From assembly GCA_040754075.1 (NCBI GenBank), contig JBFMDH010000010.1:158748-222747 (forward strand): a stretch of DNA of 64,000 nt, read 5' to 3'. How positions within the stretch are numbered: position 1 is the stretch's first letter; the number at the start of each line of letters is the position of its first letter. The notes beneath the pieces are model-generated. The model saw nothing but the letters and a program-made list of their open reading frames with translations. It had not been told where the DNA came from and did no database searches. Shown piece after piece: positions 30,079 to 39,831 of the stretch. The position numbers and the translations under genes are program-made. Origin of the DNA: Acidobacteriota bacterium (lineage in GTDB: Bacteria; Acidobacteriota; Blastocatellia; UBA7656).

Positions 30079-31410
30079 TCACACACGCGCGAGGTCAGCG
30101 ATTTTGACTGCGCGTTTCTGTTCAACACTGGTGCGCGCCGCAATGCCGGTTAAACAACTCATCGCTCCGGCGCGCGAATCCGGCAGTTGCATATAATCCG
30201 GCATTTTCGCTTTGCGGAAAATCAAATCGCGCAAACGGTCATCGCCGCCACCGTGCCCGCCTTCGATTTTTGGCAACGGAACCGGTTCACGTTTGCCAAA
30301 ATTTTTAATCAAATCGATTTCGGTTTCTTCTTCGACCTTCCACGGCTGGCGTTCGTAATCGCGCACTTCCAGTCGTCCTTTATCGCCGTTGAATGCCAGA
30401 CGATAACCTTCAATCGGCATAAAGGCATTGACCGAATAAGTCATGGTTGCGCCGTTTGAATATTTCACCAACGCCGACATTGAATCATAAATGTCTATGT
30501 CTTCGCGAAACACACAACCATCGCGATAATAGCCGTCGGCATCTTCGCACCCGGCATAGATTTTCATGCGAAAGGGATTTTTGGTCATATCGTAATAAAA
30601 CTTGCATTGCGATTGATGCGGGCAGGCGCGACAGTGGGTTGAACGCAGGCTGCCGCTTTTGCCATAAACATTGAGGCTCGCATTGGCGGTGACCTCCACA
30701 GGGTCTGCGCCAAGCCACCAGTTAATCAAATCGAAATGATGTGTCGCTTTGTGAACCCAAAGGCTGCCGCTGCGATTTCGCAAGCGATGCCAGCGACGGA
30801 AATAATCCGCGCCGTGATAGACATCCAGATACCAACTGAAATCAATCGAACGGACGTTGCCGATTTCACCCGATAAAAGAATCTCTTTGATTTTTTGATG
30901 CTTCGGCGCATAACGATAATTGAAAGTGACGATGACTTTTTTGTTGCTGCGTTTTTCGGCATCCAAAACTGCCTGACATTGTTTTTCATCAATAACCATA
31001 GGCTTTTCGGTCATCACTTCGATGCCGCGCTCTAAAGCTTTGACGATGTACTGACTGTGAAAAGCATCAACCGTGGTGACCATCAACAGGTCAGGTTTGA
31101 CTTTATCCATCATCTCATCGAAGTTGGTAAAGGTCGGGCAACCGACTCCCATTAATTCTTTAGCGGCTTGAACACGTTTCGGATTGATGTCACAAAGACC
31201 GACAAAATCCAGAACATCACTGTAACGAGTAGCGAGCGGTTTTCCCCACATTGTGGTGGCGCGGTCGCCGGTGCCAACAATCGCATAACGTCGCCGCGTC
31301 GATTCAGCATTCGCAAGTGAACCGTTAAAGGTGAGTAAAGACGCGGCAGCAGCGGCGCTGCCTGCGGTTTTTACAAATTCACGACGGGATAGCTCTTTCG
31401 GATTAGTCAT
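30079..31410 (-). CDS. Tat-exported Gfo/Idh/MocA family oxidoreductase with cysteine motif
   Basis: A 443-residue NAD(P)-dependent oxidoreductase. The Tat leader SRREFVKTAGSAAAAASLL is followed by the nucleotide-binding start RRRYAIVGTGDR (about 40) and the catalytic-domain lysine motif EVMTEKPMVID (about 130). A cysteine-rich insert with C-x2-C-x5-C (HCRACPHQSQCKFYYD, about 258) is followed by GCEDADGYYRDGCVF. Such Tat-exported members (glucose-fructose oxidoreductase is the model) carry tightly bound cofactor in the periplasm. Good ribosome site AAAGAGGA. A 151-bp spacer containing two short palindromes separates it from the next paralogue upstream. The substrate is unknown. Confidence 0.91.
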   Translation of the reverse strand: MTNPKELSRREFVKTAGSAAAAASLLTFNGSLANAESTRRRYAIVGTGDRATTMWGKPLATRYSDVLDFVGLCDINPKRVQAAKELMGVGCPTFTNFDEMMDKVKPDLLMVTTVDAFHSQYIVKALERGIEVMTEKPMVIDEKQCQAVLDAEKRSNKKVIVTFNYRYAPKHQKIKEILLSGEIGNVRSIDFSWYLDVYHGADYFRRWHRLRNRSGSLWVHKATHHFDLINWWLGADPVEVTANASLNVYGKSGSLRSTHCRACPHQSQCKFYYDMTKNPFRMKIYAGCEDADGYYRDGCVFREDIDIYDSMSALVKYSNGATMTYSVNAFMPIEGYRLAFNGDKGRLEVRDYERQPWKVEEETEIDLIKNFGKREPVPLPKIEGGHGGGDDRLRDLIFRKAKMPDYMQLPDSRAGAMSCLTGIAARTSVEQKRAVKIADLARV

Positions 31411-31440
31411 GGTGATTCCTCTTTTATGAATGATTGTCGG

Positions 31441-31502
31441 TCGCGGTCAAAGACCACTCCCTCAACTCAAAGTTTCTCCTCAAAGTCGCGGTCAAAGACC
31501 GC
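31441..31502. repeat. Pair of REP-like short palindromes
   Basis: TCGCGGTCAAAGACC at 31441-31455 recurs at 31486-31502, where it forms the palindrome GCGGTC-AAA-GACCGC. Related copies lie at 46729-46745 (inverted, GCGGTC-AAT-GACCGC) and 49226-49242 (one arm decayed). All are intergenic, consistent with a dispersed REP-type family or transcript-stabilising hairpins. Confidence 0.6.
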
Positions 31503-31561
31503 TTTCTCAATGATAGATTTTATTGGTAGATAAAAATTTCTCTTTCCGACTCAATCCTCGA

Positions 31562-32854
31562 TTAAGCATTCAGATTAATCTCCAAACGCGCTTTCTGTTC
31601 CGCCGAGCGATTTGCGGTTAAACAGGCGATTGCCGAGCGCATCGCTTTTTCGGGACCGCACCGCACAGGCTTTCCGGTGCGTATCGAAGCCGCGAATTCC
31701 GATGTCTCGTTTTGATAAGCATTGCCTTTATCGTTGGTCTGCGTCGCAGGTTGCGCCGTCACCGTGCGACCGGCGGCATCCGGCGGACGACTCGCCGAAG
31801 CATCAGCAACCGGGCCGTTTCCCTGCCTGGTTGCTTCCACTTTGGTGATTTGCGCATCGCCTTCGGTAAACAAGAATGCTTCGGTTTCGGTCTTTAAAAT
31901 CAAGGTGCCTTTGGTGCCCATATACATTTCATAAGCTTCTTCAAAAGCATTTGATTGAATCGAAGAAAAAGTTGCCGCGCGTCCGCCGGGATATTCAAAG
32001 GTTGAAAAGATGTGGTCATAGACTTCGCGCCCGTCTTTGTAACGGGCAATTTCTCCGTGCGTGTAAACCGCAGTGGGCGCGGCATCCAAAAACCAGCTTG
32101 CGGCGGTAAGCTGATGGCTGCCGAGTTCCGCCATCAAGCCTTCGGAATATTGTTTGTACATTCGCCAGTTTAAGAGGTGCTCCCAGTCCGGGTATCCCCA
32201 GCGACTCGGATCGAAATCCGGCGAAGGCGCATCTTGCTGTTTTCGCCACGGCGCATTGCGATGCCAGGCGAGCCGCACATGATAAATATCACCGAGCACG
32301 CCTTGTTTAATAATATTGTTATAAGTTGCCTGATAGGTCGGATTGTAATAGCGTTGATAACCGATTTCCAGAATGCGGTTGTTGCGCCGCGCCGCATCCA
32401 TCATGCGCAAACAATCGGCTTCGGATTTCGCCATCATCTTTTCGCAAAGCACATGCTTTCCGGCATTGAGACAGCCGACGCTAATATCTGCGTGCGTCCA
32501 TAAAGGCGTCGCGATGATGACGGCTTCGAGGTCTTCTTTTTCAAGCATCTCTTTCCAGTCATCATATTCGGCGGGCTTTGCCCAACCGTTTTTCACCAGA
32601 GATTCGGAAGCCGCCGCCCGCCGTTTGGGATTGATGTCACAGAGGGCTTTCAATTCGATGTAATCTTTTTTCATTTGGCGCAAATGACCGCTTCCCATAT
32701 CGCCTGTGCCGATGAGCGCCGTTTTAACCGCGCCACCTTTGATAGGTCCCTGGGTGAGCGCCGCCGCGCCGACCGCCACTAACGCAGGCGCACCGGCTAT
32801 GGCTTTCAAAAAATTTCGCCGCCCACGGTCTTTCATCTCTTCGGTTAAATTCAT
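31562..32854 (-). CDS. Tat-exported Gfo/Idh/MocA family oxidoreductase
   Basis: A 430-residue oxidoreductase. The Tat-like leader [20 protein letters not shown] is followed by the cofactor loop [19 protein letters not shown] (about 43). The catalytic-domain lysine sits in [19 protein letters not shown] (about 130). Then [20 protein letters not shown] (about 160) and a C-terminal alpha/beta domain with [20 protein letters not shown]. It lacks the cysteine cluster of the downstream paralogue. AGAAGGTG ribosome site. It is 14 bp after the DoxX gene, suggesting that the oxidoreductase and membrane protein are co-made. Likely acts in the periplasm on a sugar. Confidence 0.91.
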   Translation of the reverse strand: MNLTEEMKDRGRRNFLKAIAGAPALVAVGAAALTQGPIKGGAVKTALIGTGDMGSGHLRQMKKDYIELKALCDINPKRRAAASESLVKNGWAKPAEYDDWKEMLEKEDLEAVIIATPLWTHADISVGCLNAGKHVLCEKMMAKSEADCLRMMDAARRNNRILEIGYQRYYNPTYQATYNNIIKQGVLGDIYHVRLAWHRNAPWRKQQDAPSPDFDPSRWGYPDWEHLLNWRMYKQYSEGLMAELGSHQLTAASWFLDAAPTAVYTHGEIARYKDGREVYDHIFSTFEYPGGRAATFSSIQSNAFEEAYEMYMGTKGTLILKTETEAFLFTEGDAQITKVEATRQGNGPVADASASRPPDAAGRTVTAQPATQTNDKGNAYQNETSEFAASIRTGKPVRCGPEKAMRSAIACLTANRSAEQKARLEINLNA

Positions 32855-32868
32855 CGCACACCTTCTTT

Positions 32869-33486
32869 CTATATATTCAATTCACGCGCTCGCTCAACGG
32901 ATTCAACCGTTGCGGATTTTTGCAAAGTGACTTCCGGTTGCGAATCGGATAAGGAGATTTCATTGGTTGACACCTCCATTGATTTTTTCTTTCTCGCCAG
33001 CAACAAATCGAGTCCGGCGATGGTTTCGGTTTTGAAAAACAGTAAAACCACAACCGCTGCGCCTTCAATCAAGGTTTTGTTGACCAGTAAGTAAACGCCT
33101 TCGGCTCCCGGTTGTGGCGTTCCCGCAAGCGGAACCATTAAAAAATAGAACATCGCTAAAAGTACCAACGCGCCCCATAACCCGATGCGGATAAACAGTC
33201 CGAGCAGTAGTGAAATGCCAATGACCAGCAAACTGATTTTGACGGTGTTATCAATCCAGGTTGTCCAACCTGCATCAATCATTTTTTGAAATATCCAGGC
33301 AAGCGGGCCCGTTGCCGATTTGAGATAACCGGCAGATGTCCACGGCGCAAGTAAGACGCCTTCGCGGCTCCAACCCGGTACGCTCAATTTATAATAGCCT
33401 TCGTAAAAAAAATGCCAGCCAATCAAGCTTCGCAAAACCACCAGAACGATTTGTTGACCGGATGAAAAGGTATTCACACTACGCAT
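32869..33486 (-). CDS. DoxX family membrane protein
   Basis: A 205-residue protein with four membrane helices: [20 protein letters not shown] (the DoxX N-terminal signature, about 12-31), [33 protein letters not shown] and [14 protein letters not shown] charged cytosolic tail follows. The ATG at 33486 with GGAG upstream is chosen over a TTG seven codons earlier; the gene then overlaps the ApbE gene by 8 bp. DoxX proteins are small quinone-linked or redox-associated membrane subunits, although many are uncharacterised. It may pass electrons from the periplasmic oxidoreductases, but this is inferred from the neighbours only. Confidence 0.88.
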   Translation of the reverse strand: MRSVNTFSSGQQIVLVVLRSLIGWHFFYEGYYKLSVPGWSREGVLLAPWTSAGYLKSATGPLAWIFQKMIDAGWTTWIDNTVKISLLVIGISLLLGLFIRIGLWGALVLLAMFYFLMVPLAGTPQPGAEGVYLLVNKTLIEGAAVVVLLFFKTETIAGLDLLLARKKKSMEVSTNEISLSDSQPEVTLQKSATVESVERARELNI

Positions 33487-34477
33487 GGAGAATCTCCACT
33501 TCTGCAAGTTGCCGATTGCCCAGGATGATGGGCAAGTCAGCCTCGCTTTCCAGTAAAACCACTAAAATATCATCGTGTAATTCGCAGTAAGTTTCGGCAA
33601 GGGTTCTGCCGCCGACATAAAACGCGGTCGCCAACGCATCAGCGATTGCCGCCGATTTCGCGACCACGGTAACACTGGCAACGCTTTCGGCAGGCAGACC
33701 CGAGCGCGGATCGATGATGTGACCAAAGCGTTTGCCTTCATGTTCAAAAAATTGTTCTTCGCTGCCGCTGGTTGCCATTGCAACATCATTAAGTCGCAAC
33801 CACGCCATCCGTCTTTCCAAAAATTTCGGATGACGAATGCCGATTTCCCAGCCGCCCAACCCCGCGCCATCCCCGATTGCATAAAAACTGCTCGCGCCGG
33901 CGTTGAGTAATGCAGCTCGCACTTTCGCTTGCATAAATTCTTTCATGCAATCGAGCGCGTAACCTTTGCCGATGCTGCCGAGATTTAAGCAGACCCCGGA
34001 ATGTATAAAAGCAATCGTTCGCGACCGGCTATCGAGTGCCAATTTATCGCTTCCGACTCGTAATTTCGCTTCCTCAAGTTCTTCGGGTAGAGGAATACGC
34101 CCGGCTCTTTTAATGAATCCCCAGCAATGACTCAAGGGGCTGGAAGTAATGTCAAAAGCGCCTTGAGTTTCCTGATACAAATTTAAACATAGTTGCAACA
34201 GTCGAAAGAGTGAGGATGAAATTTGCACCGGTTCGGAAGCCGCATAACGATTCACCAAACTCACTTCGCTGGTGTCGCGAAAAATGGTTAATTGTTGCTC
34301 CAGGTGATCAGCTTTATCGAGCGCCTGTTGCGCAAGGCTCACGCCCGCCGGTTCACTGTTCGATAGGGTGATTTCAAATTGACAAGCCATGATGTGGCGA
34401 CTGATATGGAGCCAGAGTTTTTCAGATGGTTGTGGGCGGCTCGGAGAGAACTGCAGAAATTGTCGCCTCGGTAACAT
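33479..34477 (-). CDS. apbE: ApbE family FAD:protein FMN transferase
   Basis: A 332-residue flavin transferase. It has [12 protein letters not shown] near the N-terminus, [16 protein letters not shown] (about 172), [13 protein letters not shown] (about 192) and the metal/substrate block [20 protein letters not shown] (about 255), then [11 protein letters not shown]. The start [15 protein letters not shown] resembles a Tat leader but lacks a clear hydrophobic core. ApbE proteins attach FMN to threonine or serine of exported proteins through a D-x-x-x-S/T-GA-T motif. No such target motif was found in neighbouring proteins. It is the first gene after the TonB-dependent receptor and overlaps the DoxX gene. 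Confidence 0.93.
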   Translation of the reverse strand: MLPRRQFLQFSPSRPQPSEKLWLHISRHIMACQFEITLSNSEPAGVSLAQQALDKADHLEQQLTIFRDTSEVSLVNRYAASEPVQISSSLFRLLQLCLNLYQETQGAFDITSSPLSHCWGFIKRAGRIPLPEELEEAKLRVGSDKLALDSRSRTIAFIHSGVCLNLGSIGKGYALDCMKEFMQAKVRAALLNAGASSFYAIGDGAGLGGWEIGIRHPKFLERRMAWLRLNDVAMATSGSEEQFFEHEGKRFGHIIDPRSGLPAESVASVTVVAKSAAIADALATAFYVGGRTLAETYCELHDDILVVLLESEADLPIILGNRQLAEVEILHA

Positions 34478-34521
34478 AATTCGGAAACGTTTCGCCTGTT
34501 GAAGTTGGAAGGAAATTAATG

Positions 34522-34550
34522 GCGGGATTGAAGTCGGACTTCAATCCCGC
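34522..34550 (-). terminator. Strong hairpin after the TonB-dependent receptor gene
   Basis: GCGGGATTGAAGTC (34522-34535) pairs perfectly with GACTTCAATCCCGC (34537-34550). It lies 23 bp after the receptor stop and 45 bp before the ApbE start. No long T-run follows on the minus strand, so it may reduce rather than stop read-through, or stabilise the receptor mRNA. Confidence 0.55.
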
Positions 34551-34572
34551 TTGAGTTGCCCGGTCGATTTTC

Positions 34573-37500
34573 CTAGAACAGCAGTTTCAAGGAAAATTGA
34601 ACACGGCGCGCATAGTTTTCCTGAGCCGTCGCGGTAACGCTGCCAAATGCCGTTTGCGTTGGATTCAGGTTGATTTGTGAAGTAAACAACAACGGCGTAT
34701 TGAAGGCATTTAAGAATTCGGCTCTGAACTGCAAGCTGGTGCCTTCGGTAATTCGCGTATTTTTAAACAACCCGAAATCGAAGTTGTTAATGTAATCGGC
34801 GCGAATATAACCGAGCCTGAGCGGGAAGGTGCGGACATTGCTCGCCAGTTGTTTCGCTGATTCCTTCTCAAATCCATTGGTGTTGATCCATTTTTTCACG
34901 GTCTGTTCGGAACGCGGCAGGGTAATATCACCGAGGTTGCCGTTATAAATCACATTGCCCCAGTTGCCGATGGGCGGACCGCTTTGATAGGTGTAGATAC
35001 CGTTGATTTGCCAACCGCCGATGATTCGCGAAACCACCGGGTTGGTATCGGCAAACAGACGCCGACCTTCACCGAAGGGAAATTCATAAATGCCGCTCAC
35101 CGTTAAACGATGGGGTCGGTCGTCTGCGGCAATGGTTTCCGCAGGTTTCAGGTCGCCGGCGGTTAAGCGGTCAACCGCTTCCATGAATTTCGAGTAGGTG
35201 TAGCTTGAACCAAGGGTGTAGCCATTCGAGAATCGCTTTTCCAGCCTGAGTTGCAATGAGTGATACCAGGAATAGCCATTGTTATCCGTGGTCGTCACGG
35301 TATCGAATTGCGGGAAGGGGCGCAGCAACCTTTCGCGGGCAATGGTTGATGAGCGGAAGGTGGCGCTGGCAGTTGCCGGCATCAATCCGACAAAGGGATT
35401 GGGAACCAGTTTCGACAGGTAATCAATTTTCGCCTGGTCTCTGGTCGGGCTGGTGCTCAGGTATTGATTGGGGGTGGCATTGATATTGACCGAGGTTTCG
35501 ATATGCGTTCCGCGATTGCCGACATAGGCAGCTTCGGCGACCATCCCGGCAAATTCACGTTGAATGGTGAGTTCCCATCTTTGCATATAGGGCGTTTTCG
35601 GGTTGGGATTGAAGAAGGAAATCGCTTGACCGAGGAAGGTCTGCTCACCGTTTAGCGAACCAACCGGTTTGATGATGCCCGACTGGAAGGGATTTGATAA
35701 CGTCTCGATAAATGTCAATCCGTTATCAAGCGTGACATTGAGCGGGGTATTCTGACTGAATCCCGCCTGTATCACATCGCCTCGACGTTGACCGAGGAAG
35801 CCGAAGAAAATTCCATAGCCGCTGCGAATCACCGTCTTATCATTTAATTTGAATGCCAGACCGATGCGCGGCATGAAATTCTTTTTGGGCGTGTTGTAGA
35901 GCGAACGGTCTCCGGGATTGGCGAAAACCAACCCGCCGCGCACCTGAAAATCCGTTACTTCGGGTGTGGCATTCGCCGGATTGGATTGCGCGTTGTTGAA
36001 AGCGGTTCTCGCGGCGACTGCAAAAGGTTGGGTGAAATCATAATTGAAGCCTTTCACCGAACGATTGAAACGTTCCGTCAACGCGCCTTCGACTTCATAT
36101 CGCAAACCGAGGTTCAAGGTCAGCCGGTTATTGACCTTCCAATCATCATGGACAAACAGACCGAGGGTGGTTGATTGCTCGGCGTAGCTTGCAGGATTGG
36201 CAAGGAAACTTGAGGTGCTCGGAAGCCCCAGCAGGAATTGCGCGAAGGATTGACCGATAGCGCCGGGCGAGGTCGGCGAATTATCCAACGGCCCTTTTGT
36301 CCAGGCGCCATCGAAATTGAATTGCCCGGTCTGGTTGTTGGCATAGAAGAAATCGTTTTCGCGATAGGAACGAAATTCAACGCCCCATTTCACGGCATGG
36401 CTATTGAACACTTTATTCAAGGTCGCGCCGAATGAATGCGTATCATTCGGTCGGAATTCGCCGCCGACGCCTGTGCCCTGATAGCCGGTGATGTCGAGGC
36501 GCGGGAAACGGCGAATGTCAGGAGAAATTAAACTATTGTAAGCTGCCGGAAATCCGAGCGTGGTCAAATCCAAACCGAGACTGCCGGAATTGCCCTGATC
36601 GACGCGGATGAAACGGTTGTAGCCATAGCGGAAATTCAAAACGGTTGTGGAGTTGATGGTCACCACATCGTCAAAAGTGAGTTGTCGGGAGATGAATTTG
36701 AATTCCTGCCCGGTGATGATGTTGTCAAAATAATTATTGTAATCGCTGTTGCGGTCATACCAACTGGCGCGACCGAATACCCTGTGCGTGTCACTGAAGT
36801 TATGGTCTAAGCGAATCGTATGCGACGCATAGATTGCCCGCTCGACCATTTCCGGTCTGAGATAGTTCTGTGTGCCATCGGCATTGCCAACGGTTCGCGG
36901 TTTTGGGAAGAAGTTATCGACGATGGCTCTGGCGACAGGGTTAATCAGGTTTTGCGGAATGATGTTATTCGGAAACGGGTCGGATTGAATGCGACCATTC
37001 GCCAGTCGCCGACGGGTGAACGGATTGTAGATTTGATATGAAGAACTGATTTTCAGCAATTCCGAAAAATCGCCGCGTTTCATGGCTTCGGTGGGAACCG
37101 TCGGGGTGCCGTTGTTGCGCGGGCGGGCTTCGCGAATCGCTTCATAGCCGTACATAAAGAAGGTTTTGTTTCTGCCTTGATAAACCTTGGGAATCCAGAT
37201 GGGACCGCCAACGGTGCCGCCGAAACGGTTGTAATAAAAGCTTGGGCGGGGGATTTTATTGGCATTGCCATAAAAGTCATTGGCGACCAGTCCCGGCCAC
37301 ATCTTTGAATAATTCAATGTGCCATGAAAATCATTGGTTCCCGATTTGATGGTCAGGTTGGTGACGCCGCCTTCGGTATTGCCGAGCGCCGCATCAAAGG
37401 TTGCGGTTTGCACCTTGAACTCGGCGACCAAATCCTGTGGCGGAACATAGGAAGCGATGACTTCACCGGCATTGGCGGTGGCGGTACTGGGGGTGCCGTC

Positions 37501-38112
37501 AATGGTCAAATCGCTGCGATTGCGCCGGGTGCCATCAATCGCATAACCGACAATGTGGGTCGGCTCGAAAGGTCTATCAAGTCTTTGCGAACCTGAATAA
37601 GTCACCCCGGGCGTCAACCCGATTAATTTATAAGGGTCGCCATGAGCGATGGGAAGTTCAGCGACGCGACGCGAATCCACTACCGTGCCTTGCGAGGCAG
37701 TGGTGGTTTCCAGCGGCGGCGCTTCTGCCACCACAGTTACCGATTGGTCAATCGCGCCGACTTCCAGTTGAACGTCAAGAGAAAGCGTGTCATTTACCCG
37801 CAGGATGACGCCATCACGAATATATTTTTTGAAGCCCGGTGATTCAACCACCACCTGATAAGTTCCGGGAATCAAGTAGAGGGCTCTGAAAATACCTTCA
37901 TCATTGGTCTTTACTGTAACCGTCGTCCCCATCGCCGTGTTGCTGATAGTGACGGTTGCCTCTGCAATAATCGCTTTTTGCGAATCAATTACCTTACCGG
38001 TGATTGTGCCTCGCGCTTCCTGAACTGCCCAGGTCGTTGACGGAATCAACGCCGTCAGCAGGGAAAGCACTAAGGCTACAACCGCTACTGCCTTGATCTT
38101 TCTTGTCTTCAT
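34573..38112 (-). CDS. TonB-dependent receptor with carboxypeptidase-regulatory-like N-terminal domain
   Basis: An outer-membrane protein of 1179 residues. Signal peptide [18 protein letters not shown], then a CarboxypepD_reg-like domain (about 36-115; [20 protein letters not shown] and [16 protein letters not shown]), a plug region (about 140-260, [15 protein letters not shown]) and a 22-strand-type beta barrel. It ends in phenylalanine ([11 protein letters not shown]), as expected for BamA-dependent insertion. This architecture is characteristic of large acidobacterial receptor families. The start has CAGGAGAAG upstream. It is the first gene of the region-B operon and divergent from the GntR regulator, so it is the presumed entry point for pectin oligosaccharides. 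Confidence 0.94.
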   Translation of the reverse strand: MKTRKIKAVAVVALVLSLLTALIPSTTWAVQEARGTITGKVIDSQKAIIAEATVTISNTAMGTTVTVKTNDEGIFRALYLIPGTYQVVVESPGFKKYIRDGVILRVNDTLSLDVQLEVGAIDQSVTVVAEAPPLETTTASQGTVVDSRRVAELPIAHGDPYKLIGLTPGVTYSGSQRLDRPFEPTHIVGYAIDGTRRNRSDLTIDGTPSTATANAGEVIASYVPPQDLVAEFKVQTATFDAALGNTEGGVTNLTIKSGTNDFHGTLNYSKMWPGLVANDFYGNANKIPRPSFYYNRFGGTVGGPIWIPKVYQGRNKTFFMYGYEAIREARPRNNGTPTVPTEAMKRGDFSELLKISSSYQIYNPFTRRRLANGRIQSDPFPNNIIPQNLINPVARAIVDNFFPKPRTVGNADGTQNYLRPEMVERAIYASHTIRLDHNFSDTHRVFGRASWYDRNSDYNNYFDNIITGQEFKFISRQLTFDDVVTINSTTVLNFRYGYNRFIRVDQGNSGSLGLDLTTLGFPAAYNSLISPDIRRFPRLDITGYQGTGVGGEFRPNDTHSFGATLNKVFNSHAVKWGVEFRSYRENDFFYANNQTGQFNFDGAWTKGPLDNSPTSPGAIGQSFAQFLLGLPSTSSFLANPASYAEQSTTLGLFVHDDWKVNNRLTLNLGLRYEVEGALTERFNRSVKGFNYDFTQPFAVAARTAFNNAQSNPANATPEVTDFQVRGGLVFANPGDRSLYNTPKKNFMPRIGLAFKLNDKTVIRSGYGIFFGFLGQRRGDVIQAGFSQNTPLNVTLDNGLTFIETLSNPFQSGIIKPVGSLNGEQTFLGQAISFFNPNPKTPYMQRWELTIQREFAGMVAEAAYVGNRGTHIETSVNINATPNQYLSTSPTRDQAKIDYLSKLVPNPFVGLMPATASATFRSSTIARERLLRPFPQFDTVTTTDNNGYSWYHSLQLRLEKRFSNGYTLGSSYTYSKFMEAVDRLTAGDLKPAETIAADDRPHRLTVSGIYEFPFGEGRRLFADTNPVVSRIIGGWQINGIYTYQSGPPIGNWGNVIYNGNLGDITLPRSEQTVKKWINTNGFEKESAKQLASNVRTFPLRLGYIRADYINNFDFGLFKNTRITEGTSLQFRAEFLNAFNTPLLFTSQINLNPTQTAFGSVTATAQENYARRVQFSLKLLF

Positions 38113-38297
38113 AAGTCTTCTCCTGTGGGTATAAGAGAGTTACAAATTGGTTCGCCAGGGAGGTTGTAACTCAATCCAGTTTTGCCATCGGTTCAAGATG
38201 TGCTGGCAATCGACGCCAAACCGCCTTGAAACATTAGGCGCGTGAGCGGATGAATTTTATTTCTGGAATTCCCTGTTTGTAGGGGTCGGGATTCCTG

Positions 38298-38330
38298 ATT
38301 GATAAGTTGCCCAATCGGGCTTCTATCAAT
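38298..38330 (-). promoter_or_regulatory. Hairpin in the presumed receptor mRNA leader
   Basis: ATTGATA (38298-38304) and GCCC (38309-38312) pair with GGGC (38317-38320) and TATCAAT (38324-38330) across small internal bulges, leaving a 4-nt loop. It lies about 190 bp before the receptor start codon, so it could be a leader structure or sit over a promoter. The role is unknown. Confidence 0.35.
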
Positions 38331-38467
38331 TTACACAACCTGATTTTTTTTGTCGGAACGTTTAAGAGCTTAAACTAAACTGATACTTTGTCTAAGACGG
38401 CGATTATTTTCTACCAATAGAAATTTTTAGTCAAGCTATTTTATGACCAATTAATTTTTTATTTTAC

Positions 38468-38482
38468 AAGGGTAAAACCAAT
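38468..38482. promoter_or_regulatory. Candidate GntR/FadR operator, degenerate left half
   Basis: AAGGGT-AAA-ACCAAT has the same spacing as the site at 38814-38828 with a complete right half and an imperfect left half. It is on the receptor side of the divergent region. Confidence 0.4.
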
Positions 38483-38813
38483 TCAAGAAAACCGCTTATT
38501 GGTAACTGAAATGCGGCGCTGACAACCCCGGCTTGCCCTTTCTCTATCTGGAAGCTGCTTAAATCCTCTGGCATATTGCGAGGCTCACCCATTTTCAAGG
38601 CTGGAGTTTTCTCATGGGGTTTTCAAAACTCATAGTAAAATTGCCTAATAAATTAAAATCATTAATGATTCGTCGCCATATCGCCAGAACCCCGGCAGGA
38701 TTACGTCTGGCTTTTTTCTGAGCGGTCACCACCCCGACTTTGCAGTCACCACCGGTACTTTAATTTATGCAATGCGATTTTAACCGGCAAACGATCAGCG
38801 ATTTATTGCCGGT

Positions 38814-38828
38814 ATTGGTAAAACCAAT
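38814..38828. promoter_or_regulatory. Candidate GntR/FadR operator
   Basis: ATTGGT-AAA-ACCAAT is a perfect 6-bp inverted repeat with a 3-nt spacer. It fits the GT-N3-AC core recognised by FadR-subfamily regulators and resembles hexuronate-regulator sites of the TTGGTATACCAA type. It lies about 145 bp upstream of the GntR gene. Confidence 0.55.
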
Positions 38829-38966
38829 TCGCAATAAAAATATTATTCGACATCACCTTTTAAATTCGTTAAGATGGGGAGGCTTAACAAAAGCGCTCCA
38901 CTTATTGAGTAACTATTGAAATTTCATTATTTAAAATTGGCGGGCGAGAGTCCCGAACGGTAAAAA

Positions 38967-38981
38967 AATGGTATGACCGAT
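38967..38981. promoter_or_regulatory. Candidate autoregulatory operator over the GntR start codon
   Basis: AATGGT-ATG-ACCGAT (one mismatch between arms) spans the ATG at 38973-38975. Binding there would block the regulator's own expression. No clear Shine-Dalgarno precedes this ATG, so a leaderless mRNA is possible. Confidence 0.4.
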
Positions 38982-39740
38982 TCAAGCAAAAAGAAATTCA
39001 AAACCATTGATGCAGACCGCACCGGAACCATGCTGGAAGAAGTGATTCTGCAACTGCGTGAAAAGATTCAACGCGGCGAATTAAAACCCGGTGATCGACT
39101 ACCTCCGGAACGTGACCTTGCGAAATTATTTGGGGTCAGTCGACCAACCCTGCGCGCCGCGATTCGTTCACTGGCAGCGGTTGGAGTTTTGCAAGCCAAG
39201 CAGGGAGCCGGTACGTTTGTGGCTGCCGCAAATGGTGCCCCGGAACTCGACAGCAGCCCGCTGCGATTGATGGCTGCGCTTCACGGGTTTACCGCCGGAG
39301 AAATGTTTGAAGCGCGTCGGGCGCTGGAAATGGCAATTGCAGGTTTTGCCGCCGAACGCGCCACCGGCGATCAAATGGCTTCGATGGCTGAAGAGTTGGC
39401 TGGCATGTATGCTTCGATTGATGCGCCTGAAGAATACCTGTTGCACGATATGCGGTTTCATCAAACGGTAGCTGCGGCTTCGGGCAATCGCATTCTCACA
39501 GCCCTGATGAATATGGTCGCCACCGTGCTTTTCGATGTTCGGGTTAAAACCGTTAAACGCGCCCACGATTTGAAAGAGTCTGCGGAAATGCACAGACAGA
39601 TTTACCGCGCCATTCGCGAGCGCAATCCCGAAGCCGCGCGCAATGCCATGCGTGACCATCTGGTGCTGGCACAAAAAGCTCAGGAGTCTGAAGAGTTGGA
39701 ACCTTTCGGGCAAAATAATGGGTCGCCACAATCTGAATGA
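38973..39740 (+). CDS. GntR family regulator, FadR/FCD subfamily
   Basis: A 255-residue regulator. The winged-helix domain includes GDRLPPERDLAKLFGVSRPT (about 42-61) and VLQAKQGAGTFV (about 72). The C-terminal FCD helical domain carries likely metal ligands in LLHDMRFHQTVAAASGNR (about 155-172), AEMHRQIY and AMRDHLVLA. FCD regulators usually respond to sugar acids or related carboxylates; in this context KDG or a hexuronate is likely. It is transcribed toward the convergent KDPG-aldolase operon and away from the receptor operon. Three operator-like repeats nearby and two at 43.8-44.1 kb suggest it controls the uronate genes and itself. Confidence 0.93.
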   Translation: MTDSSKKKFKTIDADRTGTMLEEVILQLREKIQRGELKPGDRLPPERDLAKLFGVSRPTLRAAIRSLAAVGVLQAKQGAGTFVAAANGAPELDSSPLRLMAALHGFTAGEMFEARRALEMAIAGFAAERATGDQMASMAEELAGMYASIDAPEEYLLHDMRFHQTVAAASGNRILTALMNMVATVLFDVRVKTVKRAHDLKESAEMHRQIYRAIRERNPEAARNAMRDHLVLAQKAQESEELEPFGQNNGSPQSE

Positions 39741-39794
39741 AGCGACCAAAATTAGAAGTCGTCAATCGGCAAATCTTCAATTGATTCAATGAAA

Positions 39795-39816
39795 AAACTT
39801 TCGCCATTGAAAGTTT
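39795..39816. terminator. Bidirectional-type terminator between convergent GntR and aldolase genes
   Basis: AAACTTTC-GCCATT-GAAAGTTT is a perfect 8-bp stem with a 6-nt loop. Leaving on the minus strand it is followed by a run of Ts, so it would terminate the aldolase operon; on the plus strand the trailing sequence is weaker. Confidence 0.55.
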
Positions 39817-39831
39817 ATCAATCTGTCATCT

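Larger units (their letters stand above)
38113..38972. promoter_or_regulatory. 860-bp divergent control region between receptor and GntR regulator genes
   Basis: No convincing gene is seen in this AT-rich stretch. It holds two operator-like inverted repeats (38468-38482, 38814-38828), an isolated half-site TTGGTAAC near 38499, a small dyad TTTCTA-CCAA-TAGAAA at 38408-38423, another TTTAAG-AG-CTTAAA at 38361-38374, and a hairpin at 38298-38330. The length is unusual for a simple divergent promoter and leaves room for a long receptor-mRNA leader or a small RNA. Confidence 0.6.
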
